Positions 24,422-33,753 of a stretch of 64,000 nt of DNA are shown piece after piece. Position 1 is the first letter of the stretch; every line of letters begins with the position of its first letter. The DNA is taken from contig NZ_WPHG01000002.1 in NCBI RefSeq assembly GCF_009742725.1, forward strand, positions 124,001-188,000, read 5' to 3'. A model generated the notes under the pieces. That model did no database searches. It was not told where the DNA came from and worked only from the letters and a program-made list of their open reading frames with translations. Position numbers and translations under genes: made by a program. This DNA is from Nitratireductor arenosus (GTDB lineage: Bacteria > Pseudomonadota > Alphaproteobacteria > Rhizobiales > Rhizobiaceae).

Positions 24422-25099
24422 TCAGGTTTCGGAGGGCGATCCGCGCGTCATGACGGCAAGCACCGCGTAACCGCGAAAAAGCGAATCGAAGCGGAGGCTT
24501 GCGCCAAAACGTTGAGATTCCGATTCCAGCACTTCGCGCAGGCCGTCGCGCGGTGCGACGTGGAAGCGCGCCAGCCAGGCGCGCAGCGTCGAGGCGAACC
24601 AGCGCGGCAGCCGTTCCTGGCGGCCGAAATCGACGATATGCAGCGATCCGCCCGGCGCCAGGCAGTCGAGGCCGGCGGCGACGGTGCGCTCCCAGCCCGG
24701 AATCATCGACAGCGCGTAGGAGACGAAGACGCGGTCGAATTTCTGGCGGCCGAACAGGGCTTGCGGATCGAAGCCGGTGGCGTCGGCGCGGGCGAGCCGG
24801 GTGCGACCGCCAAGGCCCCGGCGGGCGATGGTCCGATGCGCGGTCGCCAGCATTGCGGGCGAGATGTCGAGGCCGAACAGGCGGGCATGGGGATAGCGCT
24901 TCGCGACCAGGGCGAGGTTGCGGCCGGTGCCGCAGCCCAGTTCCAGAACGCTGCCGCCGGCCGGCACCTGGAGCGCGTCGACCAGCCGGTCGCGGCCGAG
25001 CAGATAAAATTTGCGGGTCAGGTCGTAGACATGCCGCTGGAAACGGTAATTGGCGTCCATCAGCGCGGCGTGATCGCCGCCATGCGCGCCGGCCGTCAT
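24422..25099 (-). CDS. btaB: BtaB: diacylglyceryl-homoserine N-methyltransferase (betaine lipid synthesis)
   Basis: A 225-residue class I methyltransferase with motif I VLELGCGTGRNLALVAKRYP, GLDISPAMLATA and a YALSMIPGWERTV block. The N-terminal LMDANYRFQRHVYDLTRKFYLLGRDRL is typical of BtaB. It adds three methyl groups to the homoserine head group of diacylglyceryl-homoserine to give DGTS. Its ATG overlaps the btaA stop by 4 bases. The pairing with btaA makes the assignment strong. The operon carries a Pho-box-like site upstream of btaA. Confidence 0.92.
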   Translation of the reverse strand: MTAGAHGGDHAALMDANYRFQRHVYDLTRKFYLLGRDRLVDALQVPAGGSVLELGCGTGRNLALVAKRYPHARLFGLDISPAMLATAHRTIARRGLGGRTRLARADATGFDPQALFGRQKFDRVFVSYALSMIPGWERTVAAGLDCLAPGGSLHIVDFGRQERLPRWFASTLRAWLARFHVAPRDGLREVLESESQRFGASLRFDSLFRGYAVLAVMTRGSPSET

Positions 25100-26343
25100 C
25101 GATCCGCGCGCACGTAGAGATGGAAGCCGCCATAGATGGCCGAGCGGTCGCGCGCGCCAAGTTCCAGCGAGCGTTGCTGTTCGTAACGCCAGTGGCCGAG
25201 CGTTTCGGCCGCGACCCGGCCGGGCAGGATCGACGGCGCGGCGGCGGTGCGGAAAATGACGCGCGCGCCGGGGGCGGCGGTGCGGGTGATCTCGGCCCAC
25301 AAGGCGTTCAGTTGCCGGTCGTTCATCCAGTCCTGCGCGTCGAGCAGCACGTAGCGGTCGAGCGAGCCGGCCGGCTTGCCGGCCAGGAATTCGGTGAAAT
25401 TCGCCCGGTGCACGGCGACGCGCCCGGCATGGGCGCGGATCGTGTCGAAATGCGCCTTGTCGAGATAGGTCGGCAGCACGGCTTCGCCCGGACGTGCGTA
25501 GCGACGGGCAAAAGCCTGCCAGGCGAAATAGTTCTCGGCGAGCGGAAAGTGGCAGGCGAGCTTTTCCAGCCGCGCCGCCAGCACCTCGGCCATGGTGCCG
25601 CTGCCGGCGCCGATCAGGCTGTCATATTGCGCCGGCGGAATGCCGAGGCCGAACAGCGACGCCTTTTTCGAGGTCGCCCAGCGGATCAGCGGCTTGTCGA
25701 ACAGCGGCCGCAGCCGGTCGTCGAAAAAGGCCTTTTGCTGACGCGTGGTGCGCGTGGCCATGATCTCGGCCGGGTCGACGCCGTGCAGCCTGGCGACGCC
25801 GTGGCCGAGGGCGATGAACAGGCCGAGCAGGCCGGTGCGGTAGAAATCGCGGGCAAAGACGGCGACGCGGCGCCGGCCGCGCCAGTCGCGGCCTTCCCAG
25901 TAGCGGCGGCTGGCGGGGTCGAGATGCGGGGCGACGAAACGATCGTAGGCGATCGGGTTGTGGCGATTGCCGGGGGTGCCGAAGAAACGATAAAAATCGC
26001 CGTGCGAGGGCAGGCGGGCGGCGGCCGTAAGCTTAAGCCGGTTGAGCGCGACATGGGCGCGGTTGAGGTCGACGGCGTCGACATGAGCGGGGCGGCGCGT
26101 CAGATAGGCGAGCACGTTGCAGCCGCCCGATGCGATCGTCACCACCCGGTGGCGTTCGCACAGTTCCATCGCATCGATGTCGACGTCAGGGTCTTCCCAG
26201 ATCTGCGGATAGACCAGGCCGGAAAACAGCAGCGCGAACAGCCGCTCCGACATGCCGGCCCGGCTGAGGGCGCGATGCCGGTAGACGGCGTTGCCGATCG
26301 GGCGCGAGGCGGAAAGGCCGATCTCGGCCGAAAGGTCTGTCAT
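25096..26343 (-). CDS. btaA: BtaA: SAM:diacylglycerol 3-amino-3-carboxypropyltransferase
   Basis: A 415-residue protein of the DUF3419/BtaA family: SGLVYPQIWEDPDVDIDAMEL, VTIASGGCNVLAYLTRRPAHVDAVDLNRAHVAL, FFDDRLRPLFDKPLIRWATSKKASLFGLGIPPAQY and LDAQDWMNDRQLNALW. The enzyme moves the aminocarboxypropyl group of SAM to diacylglycerol, the first step of phosphorus-free betaine lipid. The start at 26343 (MTDLSAEIGLSASRPIG) is preferred over one 51 bases upstream, which would place the start next to the Pho-box. btaB follows with an ATGA overlap. Confidence 0.94.
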   Translation of the reverse strand: MTDLSAEIGLSASRPIGNAVYRHRALSRAGMSERLFALLFSGLVYPQIWEDPDVDIDAMELCERHRVVTIASGGCNVLAYLTRRPAHVDAVDLNRAHVALNRLKLTAAARLPSHGDFYRFFGTPGNRHNPIAYDRFVAPHLDPASRRYWEGRDWRGRRRVAVFARDFYRTGLLGLFIALGHGVARLHGVDPAEIMATRTTRQQKAFFDDRLRPLFDKPLIRWATSKKASLFGLGIPPAQYDSLIGAGSGTMAEVLAARLEKLACHFPLAENYFAWQAFARRYARPGEAVLPTYLDKAHFDTIRAHAGRVAVHRANFTEFLAGKPAGSLDRYVLLDAQDWMNDRQLNALWAEITRTAAPGARVIFRTAAAPSILPGRVAAETLGHWRYEQQRSLELGARDRSAIYGGFHLYVRADR

Positions 26344-26393
26344 GGCGCGGCTCCCGCTTTGCAAGGGCATCGACATGCGGGTAGCCGAGCGCA

Positions 26394-26411
26394 ATGACAG
26401 CGGCGTGACAG
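26394..26411 (-). promoter_or_regulatory. Pho box (PhoB site) upstream of btaAB
   Basis: On the minus strand CTGTCAC-GCCG-CTGTCAT, two 7-base half-sites as an 11-bp direct repeat with only one departure from the CTGTCAT consensus. It lies 50 bases before the btaA ATG. PhoB activates betaine-lipid synthesis in rhizobia under phosphate starvation, so both position and sequence fit. Direct reading; function from known biology. Confidence 0.8.
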
Positions 26412-26454
26412 GCGAAGACGCAGATTGTGGGTGGGGCGGTCGGGCGTGGAGCGG

Positions 26455-27258
26455 TCAGTCGCCGAATTCGGCGGAGCCCGCGAGCCGCCTGAGGATTTCG
26501 ATCATCGCGGCGTTCCAGCCCATCGGGCCCGGCAGTTCGGTGCGGATGATGCGCCCCTCGCGCTCGCCGTCGAGCTCGGCCAGCGGCGGGTGGGCGGGAT
26601 TGGCCACCACGACGCCGTAATCGGCGGCTTCCAGCATTTCTCGATCCTCTTCGGCGTCGCCCAGGGCGACCAGCGGCCAATAGCGCCTGCCGTCGCGCTT
26701 TTCCAAAAGCGCGCGCGCCGCGTTCATGCGTTCGGCCTTGGATGCGCCGCGCGAGACAATCAGGAACCGGCCGTTCCGTTCCGCGCACAGGCCGTGCGCG
26801 GCCAGCTGCCGGCGCAACGCGGCGAGTTGGGTTTCGCTGCCGGTAAAAAGGCCCGGTTCGGAAAAACCGCGCCGCGCCGCCCGGGCAGCCTGGGCGCGTC
26901 CCATCCCGGTCAGGGCGGCGATGCGGCGGGTATCCATGTCGCCGAACCCGGCGAAACAGCATTTCAGCCTTGCGGGCAGGGCGTCGAGGCAGGCACGTAT
27001 CTCGTCGTAGCAGGTGCACGCCTCGGCAGGCTCGGCGCCTGCCGCCGGCCATACGATGCCGCCGCCATTTTCGACAATGGCCGGCGTATCGAGCTTGAGC
27101 TCGGCGAGGATCGGCCCGATCTCGGCCGCCGTCCTGTCGGTCGCCACCACCACCGGGACGGCGCGCGCGGCCAGGGCGGCGAGCGCGGGCAGGGCGGCAT
27201 GATGGTCGCTGGTATCGGGCTCGAGAAGCGTTCCGTCCAGATCCGTAAAGACGATCAT
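26455..27258 (-). CDS. Mannosyl-3-phosphoglycerate phosphatase-like HAD-IIB hydrolase
   Basis: A 267-residue Cof-type HAD phosphatase. Motif I is VFTDLDGTLL (Asp6, Asp8) and motif IV is ALGDAEEDREMLEAADYGVVVAN. The cap-domain pattern (AIVENGGGIVWP, GFGDMDTRRIAALTGM) matches mannosyl-3-phosphoglycerate phosphatases. In that pathway it would make the compatible solute mannosylglycerate, but no synthase gene is near, so the substrate could be another sugar phosphate such as glucosyl-3-phosphoglycerate. It is a single gene, with its start 153 bases from the divergent cupin. Confidence 0.82.
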   Translation of the reverse strand: MIVFTDLDGTLLEPDTSDHHAALPALAALAARAVPVVVATDRTAAEIGPILAELKLDTPAIVENGGGIVWPAAGAEPAEACTCYDEIRACLDALPARLKCCFAGFGDMDTRRIAALTGMGRAQAARAARRGFSEPGLFTGSETQLAALRRQLAAHGLCAERNGRFLIVSRGASKAERMNAARALLEKRDGRRYWPLVALGDAEEDREMLEAADYGVVVANPAHPPLAELDGEREGRIIRTELPGPMGWNAAMIEILRRLAGSAEFGD

Positions 27259-27411
27259 GGTTCTGGTTTAAAACGGATTTTCTTCCGATGGAAGCGATTC
27301 GCGGTCACGGATTCTGTTCCGGCGGGCAGACGACGTGATCATTGCGCACCAGGCGGGGCGGCTTGCGAACGTCTTGCGCCTCGATCATCGTGCCGGCGGA
27401 GGTTTGCAACA

Positions 27412-27801
27412 ATGTCCCGACACGATTTCGATCCGAAGACCGTTACCCCCGACGGTCGTCCGCCGGCGAAGGCCCGGCTCTTCGACGGCACGCGCGAAGG
27501 GCCCTATCGGGGCTCCGTGGAAGGGGAGGCTCTGGCTGCGCAGGTCACCGTGCTTGCCTACGGCAACGATGAACCCGGCACCGGTCCGGTGTTGCACGTC
27601 CATCCCTATGACGAGGTCTTCGTCGTCCAGCAGGGGCGGGCGCGGTTCTTCGTCGGCGAGGCGGTGATCGACGCCGGGGCCGGCGACACCGTGCTCGGAC
27701 CGGCCGGCGTGCCGCACCGCTTCGTCAATCTCGGGCCCGGACGGCTGCAGACGCTCGACATCCACCTTTCGCCGCGCTGGATCCAGACCGACCTGGAATA
27801 G
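27412..27801 (+). CDS. Cupin domain protein
   Basis: A 129-residue single-cupin protein. Motif 1 is HVHPYDEVFVVQQGRARFFVG and motif 2 is GDTVLGPAGVPHRFVNLGPG, giving a likely His/His/Glu/His metal site. It ends DIHLSPRWIQTDLE. This type occurs widely as a small metal-binding sugar, acid or quercetinase-like protein; no substrate can be deduced. GGAGG lies ten bases before the ATG. Confidence 0.85.
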   Translation: MSRHDFDPKTVTPDGRPPAKARLFDGTREGPYRGSVEGEALAAQVTVLAYGNDEPGTGPVLHVHPYDEVFVVQQGRARFFVGEAVIDAGAGDTVLGPAGVPHRFVNLGPGRLQTLDIHLSPRWIQTDLE

Positions 27802-27836
27802 GGATGGAGGGCGGCGAAGGGGCGGGAAGCGAAAGG

Positions 27837-28226
27837 CTAACTGGCGTTCAAGAGACCGGCATCCAATAGAGTAAGGACGACATCCATTTGACCATTCTCT
27901 TTCTTTGGCTGGTCGGGACAAGCTTGCCGCCAAAGAGCGGACTTGTCAGAAGCCAATGCAGGATTGAGACGGAGGGACTCCACTGCCGCAACGGCGTAGC
28001 CGCCGTTCTTCGTTTGTCTGCCTGTTGCTGCGTACTCGATGCCGCGCACAAGGCCTGCTTCGCACAAACCAATGAATGCACCCCGGGGGCAGCCTTTTTC
28101 CTGCGAGGCAGTTTGAGTTGGGTACTCCATCTTGACTGCGGCGTGCCAAGCCTCGCGTGGAGAGTCATATTGTCTCGACGCAAGTGAACTTGCCGCATTG
28201 ATTGCTACGTTCCCGTATTTCCCCAT
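27837..28226 (-). CDS. DUF6979 family protein, probably acquired
   Basis: A 129-residue protein: MGKYGNVAINAASSLASR, DSPREAWHAAVKMEYPT, EKGCPRGAFIGLCEAGLVRGI, GGYAVAAVESLRLNP, and a late QMDVVLTLLDAGLL. This matches the DUF6979 pattern I know (KYG.VA..A, EKGCP.GAFLGLCE.GLV.GI, .QMDVV..L...GL), a family often found near defence or mobile genes. Function unknown. The gene is distinctly lower in GC than both neighbours, which suggests horizontal gain. It lies between a cupin and the oxoprolinase gene. Confidence 0.75.
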   Translation of the reverse strand: MGKYGNVAINAASSLASRQYDSPREAWHAAVKMEYPTQTASQEKGCPRGAFIGLCEAGLVRGIEYAATGRQTKNGGYAVAAVESLRLNPALASDKSALWRQACPDQPKKENGQMDVVLTLLDAGLLNAS

Positions 28227-28253
28227 GTCTCAACTCCGGCGTCTAGGTTTCGT

Positions 28254-31200
28254 TCAAGTGGATGAGCCGAACCCGCCCGCCGTCGGGGTGGTCACGATCA
28301 CCGCCTCGCCGGCCTTGATGACGGTCTGGTCGCAGGCTTTCAGCGTCTCCAGCGTGCCGTCGGCGCGGCGTACCTCGGTCTTGCCGACCTGGCCGTCGCC
28401 GCCGCCGGCCGCGCCTCGCGGCGGGCTTTGGCGGTGCGAGGACAGGATCGCGCATTCCATCTCCTCCAGGAAGCGGATGGTGCGGCGGGTGCCGTCGCCG
28501 GCGTTCCATTTTCCGGTGCCGCCCGAGCCGGTGCGGATGTGGAAATCCTCCAGCAGCACGGGAAACCGCAATTCCAGCACTTCGGGGTCGGTCAGGCGCG
28601 AATTGGTCATGTGGGTATGCACGCCGGACGTGCCGTCAAAGCCGCGGCCGTCATTCATGCGCCCGGCCGGCGAGCCCGAGCAGATCGTCTCGTAATACTG
28701 GTAGGTGGCGTTGCCGAAGGTGAGATTGTTCATCGTGCCTTGCGCGTTGGCCAGTGCGCCCATGGCGCCGAACATGGCGTTGGTGACGTGCTGCGAGGTC
28801 TCGACATTGCCGGCGACCACGGCCGCCGGATAGGCCGGCCGCAGCATGCATCCGTCCGGAATAATGATGTTGACCGGCCGCAGGCAGCCGGCATTCATCG
28901 GGATCTGATCCTCGACCATGACGCGGAAGGCATAAAGCACGGCCGCGCGGGCCACCGGTTCGGGGGCGTTGAAATTGTTGTTCTGCACCGGCGAGGTGCC
29001 GGTGAAGTCGACGGTTGCCTCGCGCTCTTTCCGGTCGACGGAAATTTTCACCCTGATCACCTGGCCGGTGTCGGTCGGGTATTCGTAGTCGGACACGTCG
29101 GGCAGCCGGTCGAGCACGCGGCGCACGCTTTCGGCGGCGTTGTCCTGGACATGGCCCATATAGGCCTCGACCACGTCGAGCCCGAACTGGGCGACCATTT
29201 TGCCGAGTTCGGCGACGCCCTTTTCGTTGGCGGCGATCTGGGCCTTGAGATCGGCGATGTTCTGGTGCGGGTTGCGCGCCGGCCAGGCGTGGTCGGTCAA
29301 AAGCTCGTGCAGTTCCTTCTCGCGGAAGCGCCCGCGTTCCACCAGACGGAAATTGTCGAACAGCACGCCTTCCTCGTCGACGGTGGTGGCGAGCGGGGTC
29401 ATCGAGCCGGGCGCGGTGCCGCCGACATCGGCGTGATGGCCGCGCGAGGCGGCCCAGAACAGGATTTCTTCGCCCGCCTCGTCGAAGACCGGCGTGACCA
29501 CGGTGATGTCGGGCAGATGGGTGCCGCCATTATAGGGCGCGTTCAGGGCAAAGACGTCGCCCGGCGCGATATCGCCCCGGTTCAGGCGGATAATGGTTTC
29601 GACCGAGCGGTCCATCGAGCCGAGATGCACCGGCATGTGCGGGGCGTTGGCCACAAGCGCACCGTCGCGGTCGAACACCGCGCAGGAGAAATCGAGCCGC
29701 TCCTTGATATTGACCGAGTAGGCGGTGTTCTGCAGCGTCACGCCCATCTGCTCGGCGATCGACATGAACAGATTGTTGAACACTTCCAGCATGACCGGGT
29801 CGGCCTCGGTGCCGATCGCTGCCTGACGCGCCTTGCGCTCGATACGGGTCAGAAGCACATGGTTGCGGGCGGTGATCTCGGCGCGCCAGCCAGGTTCCAC
29901 GACGATGGTCTGGTGGTCCTCGATGATCAGCGCCGGACCGGCGACCTTGTGCCCGGCTGCCAGATCGCCGCGACGCACGACGCGGGCGTCGCGCCATTCG
30001 CCTTCGCAGAAAATCCGCGTCGTCTCGCCCGCCTTCGCTTCGGCCTCGCAGAGCCGGGCTTCGGTTTCCCGTGTGCCCTGGTCGCGCATATCGATGCCCT
30101 CGACGCTGATCGCCTCCACGATCATCGGCTTGTTGTCGTATACGAAGCCGAACTGGGCCTTGTGCGCGGCCTCGAAGCCGGCGACGGCGTCGGCGACGGA
30201 GAAGTTCTCGAAATCGACGGGGAGGGCGGTGTCGGTGCCGTCGTAGCGCACCTGGAGAACCGGGCGCCAGGCGATTTCGTCCTCGGCGATGCCCTGGTCG
30301 ATCAGCTCGGAAAAGACCGCGTTCTTCAAGGTGCGCACCGTGAAGCGGATATCTTCCAGCGATGTCTCGGCGAGCGGCTTCAACAGGGCCTGCTGGCGCG
30401 AGGCGAAAACGGCGGCCAGCCCGATGCCATAGGCCGACAACAAGCCCGAGAACGGGTGGATCAGGACCGATTCCATGCCGAGTGCGTCGGCGACCAGGCA
30501 GGCGTGCTGGCCGCCGGCGCCGCCGAAGGAATTGAGCAGGTAACCGGTGACGTCGTGGCCACGCTGGACCGAAATCTTCTTGATCGCATTGGCCATGTTT
30601 TCGACCGCAATCGTGATGAAGCCTTCGGCGACCGCCTCGGGCGAGCGGCCGTCGCCGATCTCGGCGGCCATGGCCTGGAAGCTCTCGCGCACCACCGCGG
30701 CGTCGAGCGCCTGGTCCTGGCCGGGTCCAAGGATCGCCGGGAAGAAACCGGGCTGCAGCTTGCCGAGCATGACATTGGCGTCGGTGACGGCGAGCGGGCC
30801 GCCGCGCCGGTAGCAGGCAGGTCCCGGGTTGGCGCCGGCCGAATCCGGCCCAACCTGGAAACGCCCGTCCTGGAAATGCAGCACCGAGCCACCGCCGGCG
30901 GCAACGGTATGGATGCGCATCATCGGCGCGCGGATGCGCACGCCGGCGACCTCGGAATCGAAGACGCGCTCGTATTCGCCGTCGTAATGGGTGACGTCGG
31001 TCGAGGTGCCGCCCATGTCGAAGCCGATGGCTTTTTCGAAACCGGCGCTGCGCGCGGTTTCCACCATGCCGACCACACCGCCGGCGGGGCCGGACAGGAT
31101 CGCGTCCTTGCCCTGGAACCTGTCGGCGGCGGTCAGGCCGCCCGACGACATCATGAACATCAGCCTGGGCGCCGCCGCCTCGTTGCCTCCGGCCTCGATA

Positions 31201-31892
31201 TTGAGCTGATCGGCGACCTGGCGGACGTAGCGCGTCAGGATCGGCGACAGATAGGCATCCACGACCGTGGTGTCGCCGCGGCCGACCAGCTTGATCAGCG
31301 GCGAGATCTGGTGGCTGACGGATATCTGCGAAAAGCCGATGCGGTGGCACAGGCTCGCCGCCATGATCTCGTGGCCGGGCGCGTTCCACGAATGCATGAA
31401 GACGATGGCGACCGCGTCGATGCCGTCGCGACGGGCCCGGGCGATCTCGTCCTCGACGGCGTCGAAATCAGGCACGGTTTCCACCAGCCCGTCGGCGCGC
31501 ACCCGCTCCTTGACCTCGATGACGCGCTCGTAGAGCTGCTCGGGCAGGAGAATTTCCTTGGCGAAGATGTCGGGCCTGGCCTGATAGGCGATCCGAAGCG
31601 CGTCGCGGAAACCCTTGGTGATCAACAAAAGCACGCGGTCGCCCTTGCGCTCCAGAAGCGCGTTGGTGGCGACCGTGGTGCCCATCTTGACCTCGCCGAT
31701 GCGCTCCGACGACACCGGTTCACCCGGCGCGACGCCGAGCAGGTCGCGGATGCCCTGGACGGCGGCATCGCGATAGGCCTCCGGATTTTCCGAAAGCAGT
31801 TTGCGTGCGTGCAGGCGTCCCTCGGGATCGCGGCCGATAATGTCGGTGAACGTGCCGCCGCGATCGATCCAAAAATCCCAGGTCGCGCTCAT
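28254..31892 (-). CDS. Fused hydantoinase/5-oxoprolinase (OplAH-like)
   Basis: A 1212-residue protein combining HyuA- and HyuB-type halves. The N-terminal ASKHA ATPase half (1 to about 690) starts [21 protein letters not shown] and holds [33 protein letters not shown] and AGGGSVLHF. The C-terminal half (about 700-1212) begins [20 protein letters not shown] and includes [15 protein letters not shown] and NRDEF-type blocks ending [23 protein letters not shown]-dependent 5-oxoprolinases open pyroglutamate to glutamate; relatives act on hydantoins. The fused form of about 1200 residues favours 5-oxoprolinase. It is divergent from a MarR-type regulator. Confidence 0.93.
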   Translation of the reverse strand: MSATWDFWIDRGGTFTDIIGRDPEGRLHARKLLSENPEAYRDAAVQGIRDLLGVAPGEPVSSERIGEVKMGTTVATNALLERKGDRVLLLITKGFRDALRIAYQARPDIFAKEILLPEQLYERVIEVKERVRADGLVETVPDFDAVEDEIARARRDGIDAVAIVFMHSWNAPGHEIMAASLCHRIGFSQISVSHQISPLIKLVGRGDTTVVDAYLSPILTRYVRQVADQLNIEAGGNEAAAPRLMFMMSSGGLTAADRFQGKDAILSGPAGGVVGMVETARSAGFEKAIGFDMGGTSTDVTHYDGEYERVFDSEVAGVRIRAPMMRIHTVAAGGGSVLHFQDGRFQVGPDSAGANPGPACYRRGGPLAVTDANVMLGKLQPGFFPAILGPGQDQALDAAVVRESFQAMAAEIGDGRSPEAVAEGFITIAVENMANAIKKISVQRGHDVTGYLLNSFGGAGGQHACLVADALGMESVLIHPFSGLLSAYGIGLAAVFASRQQALLKPLAETSLEDIRFTVRTLKNAVFSELIDQGIAEDEIAWRPVLQVRYDGTDTALPVDFENFSVADAVAGFEAAHKAQFGFVYDNKPMIVEAISVEGIDMRDQGTRETEARLCEAEAKAGETTRIFCEGEWRDARVVRRGDLAAGHKVAGPALIIEDHQTIVVEPGWRAEITARNHVLLTRIERKARQAAIGTEADPVMLEVFNNLFMSIAEQMGVTLQNTAYSVNIKERLDFSCAVFDRDGALVANAPHMPVHLGSMDRSVETIIRLNRGDIAPGDVFALNAPYNGGTHLPDITVVTPVFDEAGEEILFWAASRGHHADVGGTAPGSMTPLATTVDEEGVLFDNFRLVERGRFREKELHELLTDHAWPARNPHQNIADLKAQIAANEKGVAELGKMVAQFGLDVVEAYMGHVQDNAAESVRRVLDRLPDVSDYEYPTDTGQVIRVKISVDRKEREATVDFTGTSPVQNNNFNAPEPVARAAVLYAFRVMVEDQIPMNAGCLRPVNIIIPDGCMLRPAYPAAVVAGNVETSQHVTNAMFGAMGALANAQGTMNNLTFGNATYQYYETICSGSPAGRMNDGRGFDGTSGVHTHMTNSRLTDPEVLELRFPVLLEDFHIRTGSGGTGKWNAGDGTRRTIRFLEEMECAILSSHRQSPPRGAAGGGDGQVGKTEVRRADGTLETLKACDQTVIKAGEAVIVTTPTAGGFGSST

Positions 31893-31930
31893 CTAAGTCT
31901 CCACGCTTTGATGGACAGTGCGGTGTCAGG

Positions 31931-31978
31931 TTGCTATACAGCAAATTGTACGATTTTCGTCAACATTTTATCGATAAA
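31931..31978. promoter_or_regulatory. Two inverted repeats in the oxoprolinase/MarR divergent promoter region
   Basis: TTGCT-ATAC-AGCAA (31931-31944) and the exact 12-bp palindrome TTTATCGATAAA (31967-31978) lie in a locally AT-rich 105-base intergenic region. The second is 19 bases before the regulator ATG. Such symmetric sites are expected for a dimeric MarR-type protein controlling itself and the divergent gene. The sites are read directly; binding is inferred. Confidence 0.5.
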
Positions 31979-31997
31979 TTGAAATCAAAGGTGCGTC

Positions 31998-32519
31998 ATG
32001 AGCGAAAGCAAGCCAACAATCGGCCCGGTCGTGCTGGCCTCGCACCTGGCCGACGGCGCCATGCCGGCGCTGTCGGAAATGGAGTTCGCGTTGACCGTGC
32101 TCACCAATGCGTTCCAGCGCTGGATGGTGCGTTGCATGGCCGCGGCCGGGGTGACCGGGCTGGCGCCGATCGATGTGCATATCCTGCACGCGGTCCATCA
32201 TCGCGGCCGCGACAAGACGCTGGCCGAGTTGTGCATGATGTTCAACATCGAAGACACCCATGTCGTATCCTACGCGCTGAAGAAGCTGGAGAGCCTGGGC
32301 CTGATCGAAACCGGCCGCCGGGCGAAGGAAAAGACGGTGAGAATCACCGAAACCGGCGCCGCGGCCTGCCGGCGCTATCGCGAGGTGCGCGAGGCGCTGC
32401 TGGTGTCCGGCGTGAGGGCGCTGCACGCGGACCAGGACGAGGTCAGCCGGATCGCGGCGCTGATGCGGGCACTGTCGGGACAGTACGATCAGGCCGCCCG
32501 CAGCGCGGTGACGATGTAG
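31998..32519 (+). CDS. MarR-family winged-helix regulator
   Basis: A 173-residue protein. After 25 variable residues comes a long helix (LSEMEFALTVLTNAFQRWMVRCMAAAG), then the winged helix: APIDVHILHAVHHRGRDKTLAELCMMFNIEDTHVVSYALKKLESLGLIETGRRAKEKTVRITETG. This is the MarR arrangement, matching a proteobacterial subgroup with the conserved ...FNIEDTHVVSYALKKL recognition helix. It is divergent from the 5-oxoprolinase gene, with two inverted repeats between, so it probably controls that gene in response to a pyroglutamate- or hydantoin-like ligand (inferred). Confidence 0.87.
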   Translation: MSESKPTIGPVVLASHLADGAMPALSEMEFALTVLTNAFQRWMVRCMAAAGVTGLAPIDVHILHAVHHRGRDKTLAELCMMFNIEDTHVVSYALKKLESLGLIETGRRAKEKTVRITETGAAACRRYREVREALLVSGVRALHADQDEVSRIAALMRALSGQYDQAARSAVTM

Positions 32520-32530
32520 GTAGCGTGGCT

Positions 32531-32557
32531 GCTTACGGATTATGTCTTCTCGTAAGC
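32531..32557. other. Inverted repeat after the MarR-type gene
   Basis: GCTTACG (32531-32537) and CGTAAGC (32551-32557) form an exact 7-bp inverted repeat with a 13-base spacer, 11 bases after the regulator stop. No T-run follows, so it may be a processing hairpin or an operator for the lipoprotein gene that starts 80 bases on. Confidence 0.3.
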
Positions 32558-32637
32558 TGATGTGACGAAACGATTCCCTTCGGGCGGCATTGTTCCGGCA
32601 ACTGCCAGATGCGGCCAATTTTCAGAAGGAGAATGTC

Positions 32638-32844
32638 ATGAGAAAACTGATCGTCGCCTCCGCGTCGGCCATCGCTCTTCTGGGCCTCGCGGCCTGCAGC
32701 GACAATACCGATACCACGACCACCCAGAGCGTGGAGCCCGAGGCACAGGAGACCCGGCCGATGGAGCCGGCGGACCCGAACGCCGCGCCGGCGCCGTCCG
32801 AAGAGCAGCCGGCCGACGACGGCGAAGTCCGCCCGGCCGAATAG
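32638..32844 (+). CDS. Small acidic lipoprotein
   Basis: A 68-residue protein with a lipoprotein signal (MRKLIVASASAIALLGLAAC, Cys at 20). The mature tail is Thr/Glu/Pro-rich and acidic (DNTDTTTTQSVEPEAQET..., PAPSEEQPADDGEVRPAE), probably disordered and tethered in the envelope. AGAAGGAG lies seven bases before the ATG. A strong terminator follows 26 bases after the stop, so it is a single-gene unit. Function unknown. Confidence 0.75.
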   Translation: MRKLIVASASAIALLGLAACSDNTDTTTTQSVEPEAQETRPMEPADPNAAPAPSEEQPADDGEVRPAE

Positions 32845-32870
32845 GCCCAGGTTTGGCAAATTGTCGAAGA

Positions 32871-32894
32871 AGCCGGCCCCGGGCCGGCTTTTTC
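32871..32894 (+). terminator. Rho-independent terminator after the small lipoprotein gene
   Basis: AGCCGGC-CCCGG-GCCGGCT (32871-32889) gives a 7-bp GC-rich stem, extendable to 9 bp, followed directly by TTTTT and then CCGTTTTC. This is a textbook intrinsic terminator for the small lipoprotein transcript. Confidence 0.85.
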
Positions 32895-33033
32895 CGTTTT
32901 CAGCCTCGCAGCGGCGCACGGTGGAAGGAATTTGCACAAGGGCGTGCCGTCGGAGCCTATCGATACTGCGGCCGATCATCGCCGTGGTCGAACAGCACTC
33001 GCATTCGCCGCCGATTCATTTTAGACAGAGCCC

Positions 33034-33753
33034 ATGTCGATCTGGGGCCGATTTGGCGAGTTCATCAGCCGGGTGACGTCGGGCGCGATCTCCGGCGTGG
33101 CCGACGTCGTGGAAGCCGTGCGCACCGCCTTCGAAGGCGATCCCGAACTGCGCCGCAAGGTGGCGTTTTCGATCGCCATGATCGCGCTTTCGGCCAAGAT
33201 GGCGAAAGCCGACGGCATTGTCACCCAGGACGAGATACGCGCCTTTCACGAGATATTTTCCGTGCCGCGCGAGCAGGAACGCAATGTTGCGCGCCTTTAC
33301 GATCTCGCCACCGCCGATACGGCCGGGTTCGAGGCCTATGCCGAACGCATGGCGGGACTGTGCGGATCGGGCGAACGCAATTGCCGCATGCTCGAGGACA
33401 TTCTCGACGGGTTGTTCCACATCGCCAAGGCGGATGGTTACCTGCACGAGCGCGAGGTGGCGTTTCTGCACCGCGTGGCTGAAATCTTCGCGATCGACGA
33501 ACGCCGCTTCGACGGCATTCTGGCCCGCCACGCGGTGCGGCCGGCCGACGATCCCTACGCCGTTCTCGGAGTGACGCGCGACACCCCGTTCGAAACCGTG
33601 CGCCGGCGCTATCGCGAGTTGGTGGCCGAAAACCATCCCGACCGGCTGATCGCGCGCGGCGTGCCGGAGGAGTTTCTGGCGATCGCCAACGATCGGGCCG
33701 CCGCCATCAACATTGCCTACGAGGCGATCGAGCGCGGTCGCGTTTCTGCATGA
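33034..33753 (+). CDS. TerB-DnaJ domain protein (DjlA-like)
   Basis: A 239-residue protein with a TerB-like helical domain at about 35-160 (AFSIAMIALSAKMAKADGIVTQDEIRAFHEIF, DGLFHIAKADGYLHEREVAFLHRVAEIFAID) and a C-terminal J domain with the HPD motif (RYRELVAENHPDRLIARG). This is the DjlA domain order, but without an obvious N-terminal membrane span. The J domain would stimulate DnaK, and TerB probably docks a partner or metal. The stop overlaps the start of the amidase gene (ATGA), so the two are coupled. Confidence 0.9.
   Translation: MSIWGRFGEFISRVTSGAISGVADVVEAVRTAFEGDPELRRKVAFSIAMIALSAKMAKADGIVTQDEIRAFHEIFSVPREQERNVARLYDLATADTAGFEAYAERMAGLCGSGERNCRMLEDILDGLFHIAKADGYLHEREVAFLHRVAEIFAIDERRFDGILARHAVRPADDPYAVLGVTRDTPFETVRRRYRELVAENHPDRLIARGVPEEFLAIANDRAAAINIAYEAIERGRVSA

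Noticed and set aside
28428-31982. Open frame of over 1100 codons on the plus strand opposite the oxoprolinase gene
   Set aside because: It is a shadow of the high-GC oxoprolinase gene. The translation is low-complexity (Arg/Gly/His/Asp-rich) without any domain, and the minus-strand protein is a full family member.
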